Positions 50,401 through 62,400 of a stretch of DNA of 64,000 nt are shown one piece after another. How positions within the stretch are numbered: position 1 is the stretch's first letter; every line of letters starts with the position of its first letter. Origin of the DNA: Apis mellifera (taxonomy: Eukaryota; Arthropoda; Insecta; Hymenoptera; Apidae); NCBI RefSeq assembly GCF_003254395.2, contig NC_037652.1, positions 3,497,001-3,561,000 of the forward strand, given 5' to 3'. The notes under the pieces were generated by a model. That model did not search any database. It saw only the letters and a program-made list of their open reading frames with translations, and had not been told where the DNA came from. The position numbers and the translations under genes are program-made.

Positions 50401-53400
50401 TTTCAATTTTTCTTTCTTTGTTTGTTTGTTACAATTTCTTCAAGGAAGAAATTTAAATCTTTATTATATTTGTCTATATTATGAAAGATATATTAAATAA
50501 CATTATATTTCATTTCCATATTATAAGTCACATATTTGTATATAATTTATTCATTTAAATTTGAAACGCTTTCCATCACCTCTTTCATATATATATTTTA
50601 TATATATATAAATTTACGTACGAACATCTTGGAAAGATAAGAATAAAGCACTTTTGTTAAAAAAAAAATTCTTTTTTATCATACTTCATGAAACAATGTC
50701 TATAATCAGTCGGAAGCGAACGGCGAATCTAAACGGTTTCTCAAGCATCAATCACTCAATTACACTTCGCGTTAATTTCTTTACGAGCACTCGACGGGCT
50801 CCCTTCGGTTCTCAATTATGAAACGGCGCATCTCGAATCCGCGTGGGATTAATCGAGTTGTGCAGAATATTCTTAACGCGTGATAATCCATGGCCAATTT
50901 TGACGCGAATTCGATGATTATCGACAGCTCTGAAATCCCGCCATTTTGCTCCAACGGATTGGACCTGACTGAATTCACTTCGATTCCTCGCGAAGTATCG
51001 ATGTATCGATTTCGCGGTCGATTAATTTTAGGGAATTTAATGTTACTAGAAATATATGCGAGTATCTTTACAAACTGATTAACTTTTTGTAATGATACTT
51101 TTTTAATTTTTAAAGAAAAAAAATATATATATATATTTATCGATTAAATTATTCTTAACTAAAGTAAATAATTTTTTACTGCAATTATTTCTCAATGGTT
51201 ATATATATCATATTATAATGTATTAAAATATCATAACATATTAAGCATGATATTTAAATTGACTTGCTGATTATTAAATCATAAATATAAATTAAGATTC
51301 ATTAATGTTAAATGTAACTTAATTAATTATCAAATATGTTTTTACAATTATTATTCATTATCATTGTAAAAATAAAAATCCAATGTTAATTAATTGTTCC
51401 TAAGAAACTCATCGATTTCACAGGAGAAGTAAATTTGAAGAAACAAAAATCCCTAATCTACCAATAAAAAGAGATGAAATCCATCCCTATATCGTACACC
51501 AGCGAAACCACAATCTACAGGATTACACCTAATCCAACAAATCTTCTGCTCAATAACCAGGAAACTCTTCCAGCAATCCCTCCTCCCCTCCTCAAATCCT
51601 TTACCGATCCATCCAATTTCAATCACAAAACGCCCCACGAAACTCGTTGTTCCACGATCAATCAACCATGGCTCATCAATCAACCGTAATATCCCACCCT
51701 CCCCTCTCCCCCTCAAGACCATGTAATTCGAAGCGTGGGGCGGCACTTCTGCCATGAAAAGAGACACTTTCGCCGCCTTGGCCACTCATCACGGCTTAAT
51801 TAACCGGCGACAACGTGGCTAGAACAGTTTCTTATCTTCCCACATAAAAACCTCTCTTCGTCGTGACATTTTTTCGCGCGAGATTCAATAATCCGACGCG
51901 AGGTGGCCGGAGGGTTACTCGTTGATTAATCGTAAGATTCATGTGGGAGGGAGGGGGGAGTATACGACACATATATCGTGTTCCTAAAAACAAAAGAAAA
52001 TAACACGAGATTGAATATCGAACGAGTTGACATTTTTATGAGTAATATTTTTGATTGTTTAATACAAAATAATAAAATAATAATTTTTGCATCGATGAAG
52101 AACTTATTTATCTTTTTCTGTTGTCTCAAAAAGATTATTAAAGATTTTTGAAATTTATTTCTTAAAAGAAAATATTTATCTTTTTTTATAAATTACTTTA
52201 CGTTATATACATTTTATTATTTATAATTTGATGCAATGTATATATATTTTTTTTTTGACTCTCGATCACAATACGATTGTACAATCGAGACATGGAAACT
52301 GGAACGATCGAGAGATCGAAAGTTCGTGAACCCGCACAAAGAGGAGCCAAAGATTTTAATTGGCGCGTCTGTTCCAGATCTCCCCTCTCTCTCTCTCTCT
52401 ATCTATATATATAAAACTATCCATCTCTATCTTGCTCGTTTATCCCTCTTATCGGCGTCATCTTATTATCGTTATCGGTTGCCGGATTAGAATAAGAGGA
52501 TTGAAGGTTCGCCGATCGTTTCGAGTGAATATAGACAACGGAGGAGGGGGAGAGGATACAGCGAAACTCCATTTAGCATCCGACTCCATGAAGGTCTAAT
52601 TAACCTAATGTGTTCGTGTAATAAGGGTTCATTGATTTTCTTCTCGTTACTTTACGAGTTCTTCTGCAGGATCGAACGAGAAATATAATAATAATGGCGG
52701 CAACGATTCAAAAATCAGCTTTTGACAATATGGCGGTCCCAAAAAGAAATTAGATTAAGATTAAGTGAGTGAAAAAAAAATTTAAATGATATTTAAATAT
52801 TTGATCGACAAATTTTTTTTTTTTGATACCACAGTGAAATTTAAATTTTGTTGTGAAACGATAGCATGTAAATTATTGATGAAAGAGAAATATAATAATA
52901 ATGGCGGCAACGATTCAAAAATCAACTTTTGGCAATATGGCGGTCCCAAAAAGAAATTAGATTAAGATTAAGTGAATGAAAAAAAAATTTAAATGATATT
53001 TAAATATTTGATCGACAAATTTTTTTTTTTTGATACCACAGTGAAATTTAAAAAAATTTTGTTGTGAAACGATAGCATGTAAATTATTGATGAAAAAGAA
53101 ATATAATAATAATGGCGGCAACGATTCAAAAATCAACTTTTAGCAATATGGCGGTCCCAAAAAGAAATTAGATTAAGATTAAGTGAGTGAAAAAAAAATT
53201 TAAATATTTAATCGACAAATTTTTTTTTGATGTCACAATATTATTGAAATTTAAATTTTGTTGTGAAACGATAGCATGTAAATTATTGATTTGATTAAAA
53301 TTCTAGTGGAATTCTACTTCTGATAAATAATAGAAAGTTTATAAAGAATATAATAAATAAATAAATTTAATATAAATAAATTTTTAATAAATTTAAATAT

Positions 53401-56400
53401 AATAGATATAAAAAATTAAGTTTCAATAATATTATATATGTATTTAGTTTTAAACGCGTAATAGAAATTTCATAATATATACAAGTCTAATTCACGATCA
53501 GCGATAACAAGTCAATTAAAAATTCTGCCCCGATAAATCATGAATTTATCGTAATGTAAACATATTCATGAGAGAGAGAGAGATACTCACCCAATTTATC
53601 TTTTAGGCCTATGCACTGGGAAATGTGCGGGAATTGGAGTATCTTCCGCCATTTTTTACTCTTACCCTTGTTGCTGTCACCACCGCCTGAAAAAAAAAGA
53701 AGAAAGAATAATAATAATAATAATGGTAATCAAAATTTTATTAAAATTATTTATATATTATTTATGTATATATATTATTTATATATTATTTATATATATA
53801 TTATTTATTTTATTAAAAAAATTTATTATCAAAATTAAGATTAAAAATTTTGAAATACGATGTTTATATACGATATAATTTTTTTTTTTTTTAAATCAGA
53901 TAAGTCAATAAATCACGAAACAAATCTCGGTATAATAATTCAGAACAATTAGGGGAAACTGTTATTTTATCAACGATCACGGTTAAGGAAAAATAAATTG
54001 GCGAGGCGAGCAGCGATTTTCCTGGCTCGAAACGTTTCAATTATGCAACGATTCCTGTCTTGCAATGCGATCGCTAATTAAAACTGCGATAGAGGATTTC
54101 GTTTCTGCGATTCAACGTTACAAAGTTAGGCGTTGGTAATTGGCGAACCTTGGCTAGACTAATTTGACTTTAAAAAACGTGGAAAACAATTTCGAAATCT
54201 TGGAAAAAAAAAACGCAAAAATCGATAAATAAAAATAAAATTAATAATAATAGTATTTTTTTCAATTTTTTCTTTTTTAAGATCGGAGAATATAATATTT
54301 TCATCTCTCTCTGTGTAATCTTTTTCCTCTCCTTTGTAAATTGGAAAAGATTCAATTATGACAATATTGTACGTATGGCACCACGTCCATAAGAGGAATC
54401 GATGGAAAAATTTCTCTACCGTGCAATTATGTTTCTGACGTCCACAACCTTTTTAAATTTCCATCCCTCCATGTCACTCGCGCGTCTCTCCTTTACCCTC
54501 CTGCTCCACACGTCCTATTTCGAACAGTCCTCCCTCCTCCTCCCTCCTTTTTCGGCCGATATACCATATTCTATCATATGCATATCAACGATGATATCAG
54601 ATCGAAGCTGTCGTTGATAATTTGTAGAAATTCTACGTATCTCGCGAATAGACGTCAGACGGAAATTCCTTCACGTTCCCTCGAACAAACTTTGACGAGA
54701 TATTTTATTCATGAAATTTTACGAAGAATAATGTAATAACGAAGAAATGTAAATTGTAAACAGCTACTCGATAAATTCTATTCGATCGATCGATAGCGTG
54801 AAAAATAAAATAAAAAAGAAAAAGTGAATTTATCAGATTTAAAGATTTAATACTAATAAAATAAAATATTTATACTTTTAATTCCCTGGATATTATTGGA
54901 ATAAAGATTCTAAATTTAAAAAATTGCCAAGTTTTTTTTAAAGAATAAAGATATTTATAAAGAATGATGAAATTCAGATGAATTCTCGAACACTTTTCAA
55001 TCATTTCGCGGATAATCGATACGCGAGAGATAGAGTTTCCGGTGGAAAACCGCGATTCAAGTGGCACAATTCCGTTTTACCAGTCGGTAATTAATAGTTT
55101 TCCAATGTATCGACGGAGCGACGAGAAAAATTTCGATCCTTTTTTTTTTCTCTCGGAAAAAACGATGAATACGCATTATGTAATCGTACGATATCAACAA
55201 GAGAACATATCTTATAAAATGAAATGATTAAATCATTATTAGAATCAACAGGTAACTTAAATTAAAAATCAATTTTCATTAATGGAAAAATTTAACGCAG
55301 TCGATAACTAAGTAATCAATTTAAAAAAATATCCTTTTCGAGGAAATGAATTCAATTTACTCGTCCGCGATAATAAAACTGTTTCTAATAAATATATTCA
55401 TAAGTGAGTGAATGAAAAAAAAGTGATTAAAATATAATAAAATATTTTATTATATCAAAAAAAATTATTCTAATTCGTATCTAAATTACGTCTATTAAAA
55501 TGTATCTTGTAATTAAATATTTTCGTTACCGTGATCAAACTTAAAAAGAAAAGAATGAGAAATAATTCGATGAACCTGAAGGGAGAAGCTAGAAATTAAC
55601 CATCCTCTTCTCTCGACAATAATTCAACCGTGGCGTCCTCCAATCGACTTTCGACTTTCGAAAGGAAGAACCTCTTCTTCCTGCAATCGAAGAAAAGGAA
55701 TCGACGAAAGAAAATTCGAAGTCGAATCGATCTTCGGTGAAGAAAGGCTTGGGATAGGATTGGGTTGAATCGAGGGTGGTTTTTGCGCCCGGAACCGTGA
55801 TCGTGTTTCCGCGACCATGCACTCGACGTGGAAGCGGAAGCGGAGGAGTCGAGTCGCGGAGAACTCGTAAGATATACGCTATGCGATAAATCAAAGAGGA
55901 CCGCTGCTTGTACTTCCATGGACGGAGAATTTCTCTTCTCCCAATCGTGTTATTTCCACGATTGTTTTTTTTTTTCTTTTTCGATTCGAAAATTCGAATT
56001 TTGGAATTCATCAAAAATTAATTGCTGTCAAAATAGAGATTTTTATCATTAAAAATTTCCTCTTCGATTATTTATTTTCTTTTTTAATCAACGGAAATTA
56101 AATCTAGGGATAATATAATCTAGGGAATAATAGAAACAATTCTTCCATCGTTTTAATTTATATTAATTCACTATACGTTAAAGTCATATCGCCTATGATA
56201 TAATTATACCACGGTTGGCCATTAAAGTAAGGATAAAGCAAGACAAGAAGAAGAAGAAGAAGTCTTCCTCGTTTTTTTTTTCTTCGCTATCTCCGTATCA
56301 TTATCGTGCCAGAATTATTATTGTATTTGCCTCGTTATTGGCTTCAATAAAACAGCGATAACACGATCCTCCTCTCCCACTTTTCCCACAACGATTTGAT

Positions 56401-59400
56401 CAACGAGTTGAAACAACGTTGAAAACAAAAGATGCATATATATATATATATATAATATGTTTTCATTTTGCAGAGGAGATATTCGAGAGATCCATGATCG
56501 CGATTGAAATTGATGAACGAATTATTTAACGATAATGGAAACAAGAGAGTGTAAACAAACGAATCGAGAATATAAATAAACATTCCACGGAATGTGATGT
56601 AAATGAACTATTGAAAAAAAAAATGTTTAATATATATATATATTCAGAATGTTTACGCATTTGTTGGAAATTTAAATCGCGTGCAAAATAATGTAACAAG
56701 TGATCTTCATTCCTTCGATGATATTAATATAAAGTATTTGGAATAAAATATATAGAATTTAATAATATATCAAATCAAATAAAACGGAATCTCCATTAAT
56801 TTTCCTCCATGTATTTAAATTTTTTTTATATTCCAATATTTTTACTTATATCTCCCAATATTTAAAATGTCCACCGTTTTTCAATATTCTTTCTTATTAA
56901 TTTTCAATGTTTCATAACTCTTTGTTATCTTTTCCTTTTTTTTTTCTCGATCTTCTCGCTTCAACGAAAGATAACGTAATCTCCGACGTTCGGTCTGGTT
57001 TCAATTTTCGGTACAACGAAGCTTCCGGTGGAGTAAATTTCACGAAATAATAATCGGAGGAGGGGAGAGGAAGGTCGAGCGCGGTTCATTCATCTCGAAA
57101 CTGTCGTAAACGCGTTACAACGTCGCGGTTAATAAACGCAGGCGGCGGAATACATTTGCAAATTAATGAAAGTGGAACTAAATTCATTCGCGGCCACAGA
57201 AAGCAGAGGAACTCGGTTGTTTCGAACGCGATGAAGTTGTGATCGATGATAGATAGCAATGATTTTGAACAGATTTCTTCTTTTTTTAGGCGAATTTCAT
57301 TGATGCGAAGATCGAGGATTGCGTGTAATAACGATGGTAATCAGGAGAATCCCATTGTGTAAGCTTTCTTTTTCATTCTTGGAGTATATAGATAGGATGA
57401 ATTTGAGAATATGAGTTCTTTCTCATAGATAGATGTTAAGTTTTTGAATAAAAAAGATCATTTATTTTTTGAATAATAAAATATAAGTATAAGTATTTAG
57501 TAAATATAAATATAATAGCTAAGCTGGTGTGTTAAATATTTCATTATAAATTTCACATTATTGTCATATCAATATTACATTTGTGAGATTTAAAATAAAA
57601 ATATTACAATTTTTTTTATATACAATCAAAAAGAGAAACTAGATTGCTGCTAGATTAATTTAATATTTGGAAATTTTATAAAATGATGGTTAATTGAAAG
57701 AAAAAGAAGGAATCATTGAAGTATTGAATTATAATATTGCAAATATTGTAAATGAAATATGATATGAATAAATGATTTAATTTACACAGATATAGATATA
57801 GATACAGATAATTATAAAAGTAAAGAAATGAAAGAATATAAAATAAAGTCAAGTATATGGTCATGATACAGATAATTATAAAAGTAAAGAAATGAAAGAA
57901 TATAGTCAAGTATAAGGTCATGATATGAATGGTAATGATATTGAATGATAGCAAACAGTATAACTAGATTTAATATTTCTCGTACAACTCAACGTGCGTC
58001 AACGAGGAACGACGTGACGTTTCAAAATAATAGTTGTCCTTTTTCGGATCTGCAAATGCAATCAGATCACGTTTGTAACTAACGGTACAGAGAAATTTAT
58101 CATTTATCTCTCTCTCTCTCTGATCATTTTTATATAACATATAAAACTAAAAGCGGAAAAAATAGGAAAAATGAAATAAAAAAGAAGAAGAATTGTAAAT
58201 CAAGAGTTCAATGCAATAATTATGAAACTGAGATACTGAACTAATAAACTAATAATAAATTAAGAATTTCAAATTTTATTCTACTTATTTTTGAAAAGAA
58301 TTAAAAATTCATGTGAATATGAATTTTGTAAAAAAGAAATATATATATATTTTTTCCACGACTCAATGTACAATGAATTTATTTTATTTTATAACAAATT
58401 CTTAAAATTGCAATTACGTATATTGTAAATTCTGAGAGATCTGAAATTCTTGAAACGTATTATTTGAAAATTAATTGCCATTTCCACGAGTTCCTATTAT
58501 AAATAATGTAACTAGAAAGTTAATTAAATTATTAAAACTCGGTGCCAACAGGAAGCTTTCAATTCATTATCAACATATTAATTGGCCTTGTATTTTTATA
58601 GGAAAGGAAGCACGCAATATTGCTTCAAACTACACATTTCAAGTTTATCATCATGAGCACTATATCTTGCACGGTATATTTAAAAAAATTCGAGACCAAT
58701 TCTGTTTGAAGAAGTCTAAATAAGGAGAAAAGTTTCACGCGAAACTTCCAAATAACGGATCATTACCAATAGAATTATTGAAGGTAAATTTTATACTTAT
58801 AGAGTTTTAAAAATCCTTTAAAAAACTTTTTCTATATTTTTTTTCTCTCATTATTTTTTCTTTACATAATGCAGTTATGTTCAGTATTATTAAATTTATT
58901 TATGTAGATACATCTTGTTCATCTTTCATATCAAATAAACATCCTGTGATCTTAAAATTCCCTAGATCTCTTTTAAAAAATAAAGTTTTTCCTTGTATCT
59001 TGTGTGTATGTATTCTTTTTCACATGCACAACAATTTTCTTCACAATTTCCAAATAGAAATCTCTTACAGATTTCTTTTCATCTTCTGCATATTAATTTC
59101 TTTTATCTTATTTAATTTTCATCAAATTCACTTTCCCTTGCATTTTAAGAATTGCCTTTTATATTCAATATACAAAGATACAAGATTTCCTTTGGAAAAT
59201 AACTTCTTTCATGCTTCTTACTTATAAATTTTAACATGCCATTGTTTTCCACACAATGCAATTCTTCTTATCCCCCTTTAATCTTCATTAAATGAAGATT
59301 GCCCCATTAATTGAATGTTTTAAAAATTTTATCAATTTTTCAAAGAAAATACAAACATTTCTCGTTATTCTTTCTTCTTCAATATCTCAGCAAACCAGTC

Positions 59401-62400
59401 TTGAAACAAAATCTTTTCAAATCCTAAAAATTCATTGGATATATTAATTTCAGAAAGATTTAAATTTTTCAACTTAATTTTCTGATCAATTATTCACTCC
59501 TCTTTTTCTCCATATAAAATATCTTAATTCTTACCTCTTTCCTAGATATCAATTCTATAAAAATCTTAAATCAGCTTTCTAATCAGGATAGCATCATTCG
59601 TTTTCCTTTTTTTTTTTTTCACATAAAATAAGAAATCGCCCTAAAGCAAAATCTTTACATTTTTCAACTCTCTGACCTCAATTTTCAACAACCCGATCCA
59701 TCGTCCCATAGAGATTAGTACTAGTACCGCGAAAACGACACCCTCGCGGCTAGCAATTAACCCGAGCGCATTTCTTACGTAATTCTCCCAAACGTTCCAC
59801 TCCACTCCTCCTTCGTGCACGAACAAACACATGTATAATATTTATAAAGTTCAGTGAGACGATGCGATTATAGGCCCATTGACGTCGTTGGCGCATCACG
59901 CGAGCCCATTTACCTACTTTTGCCTTGGCCACGCAACAAGCTCTTTTTCTCTTTCATACTGTACATACTGTATATTTGCCTATAATATTTTATTTCTCAA
60001 AAGATTTAATGACAATAACCTAATGCTATTAACCGAAAATCTCATTCTGTTACTTTATCTGTATAAAAAGCGCATAAATATTCATTTTGTTGATTTTATG
60101 GTTCTTTTTTTTTTTCATCTTTTCCAATAATTAACTGGGAGTGGTTCAATATTTCAAAGTTAAAAAGATGAATATAATAGGCTATCAAGGTTCACACCTT
60201 GAATCTTGAACCAGCCATAGTTTTAATATTGCTCTTTTGTAAAATGATAAAAATTAAAAAGAAGAATAACTTGATAAGTTTTATTGCGTTTTTCTTGTAT
60301 GATCTAGAATAATATAAGATAAAAAAAAAACCTTATTTTAAGATTAGCATTAACATTATTTGCAATGTTAAGTAGAATTCAAATCACTGACGTAGATATA
60401 TGTCATTTTTTTTTGTGAGTTTTTTCAATATTCAATATATGTGATAAAAATTGTAATTGTAATAAATCTGAGATTTTATTTTATTATATTATTATTATTT
60501 TTTCAATGAATAATTAGATAGATATAAACGCTATTATTGGCCATTAATAATTTATAATATTGGTTGTTGTGATAGAAAATATAGATACGTTGAAAGTAGC
60601 ACATTGAAAGTAGTATTTTTAAAATATTCTAAAACAAAAAAAAATCGTGTTATTCAAGATTCAATTGACAACTATAAAATATACACTTATTTCTATCAAT
60701 TACGATTTCTCTCTTTCTTTCCCTTTCCGTTCAAAAAGCCTTGTCACAGGATGTGAGAAAGCGGCTGGCACTACGCTAATTAAAATTCGCCACTTCTTCG
60801 AGCCTGCAGCCACGCAACACGCCCATTCCCCGCGAACGAATCGATGGAATCCTCGCTATTCCCGTCCTTGCCTGCGGTTTATCGCATTTCAATCGGATGA
60901 AAGGTGGAACACACTTCCCCTTCGCGGAGATTCCTTCACGGTGAAAGAGGTTTGATGGGATTGGATCGAGGTTTGATAATTTGACTCGAGATTCTGATAG
61001 GATTCTTGCTTGGTAAGGGATGGGTTGCTCGTATAATGAAAACATGATTTCTGGTTTCGTTAGAGAATTCTGTCTTTCGTTAAGTTTGTTTTTCTTCTTC
61101 TTGTATTTTTAATCTATTTATAATGTTTTGATAATTTAAAAATTATATCTATATTTCATTCTTTTCAACGATATTTGAAAAGAAGAATAACCCATCGATG
61201 ATAAAATTGCATGAACGAAAATTGATATTGATCTTACATGAAAAATTTATGAAGAATTTTTAAAGAAACTTCATGTTGAAACTTTTAAAAAATTGCTATG
61301 CGTTATCAATTTTAGGAAATTTGACTAATGGATGATATGCGAATGGCTTTAAAGTAGAATATATAAATAACGATAACCTAATTCTGGGAATAACTGTAAT
61401 AAAGAAAAAATATGGAATAAAAATATATATAACGATAAAAATAAAAAACATATCGTATCATCTAAATCAACGATCAAATATGATACTATATTTGGTTAAT
61501 AATCATGATTGATTATCCAAACTTATTTATTGAATTTAAAACGAAAAATAAATTCTAAAATAAAATAATAATCAATATTATGCTTCAATACAATTCGCTG
61601 TGCAAATATCTATAAAATAAAAATCTAACCTAATCATGTATATTAACCGAAAACATTCTACCGCCATATTTGATCGGTAACACATTTATCATATAACCAT
61701 AATCAGAAACATTTATTTAATCTATAAGAAAAAAATAAATTCTACCACACTAATATTATTCCATATTCCATATATCCTAATATAACCGCCCAATTAATAG
61801 TTTCACAATAAAAATCTAATCTAATCTTATTAACCAAAAATATTTCCACTATATTTGATTGTCACAAACACGAATCTAAAATCTTTCTCAATCCAAAACA
61901 GACGTGTAGAATTCGTTCAAAACAGTTTCGTCAACACCGGCAAAAGAAAACTTTTGTAATCAGTTCGTGCGGTCGTGTTAGTCTAATTAGTATTCCGCGA
62001 TGATATCGTAAGACGCTTTAAGGTAAAAGAAAGTTTAGCTTCCTTAACAACGCCGCCTCGAGGCTCCTGCATGAAATCTACAATTACCGACAGTGCACGG
62101 GCGCGAGCACGCTCGTGAACCCGTGTCAATCCTCGATGCACTTTATTGCACGCGATACAAAGGGCAAGAACGTAATAAGGTAAAGTATACAGTTTAATTA
62201 GGATCCTGTGCCGGCGCGAGTTCCCATTAAGCCATTTGCATGTAAACTATTCAGCGTGGAGTAGCCTCTCTAATAGTAACGTAATTTCGAGTGTGGCGAA
62301 TAAATATCCGTGGGAACATCGGCTTGGTCTGTTTGTCGCGAATAAAACAAGTTTTCATATAAAATTTTACCATATATTTTTGTTTCGTTTTCTTTTGGTT

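Noticed and set aside
51453..51785. A 110-codon minus-strand ORF in Gprk2 intron 2, and a 37-codon ORF from 51789
   Set aside because: Driven by a C/T-rich plus strand; no recognisable domain and no clear join to Gprk2 exons.
55589..56014. A 141-codon minus-strand ORF in Gprk2 intron 1
   Set aside because: Starts in a poly-Lys stretch from a T-run, other frames are also open (107 and 64 codons), and there is no domain or suitable splice context.
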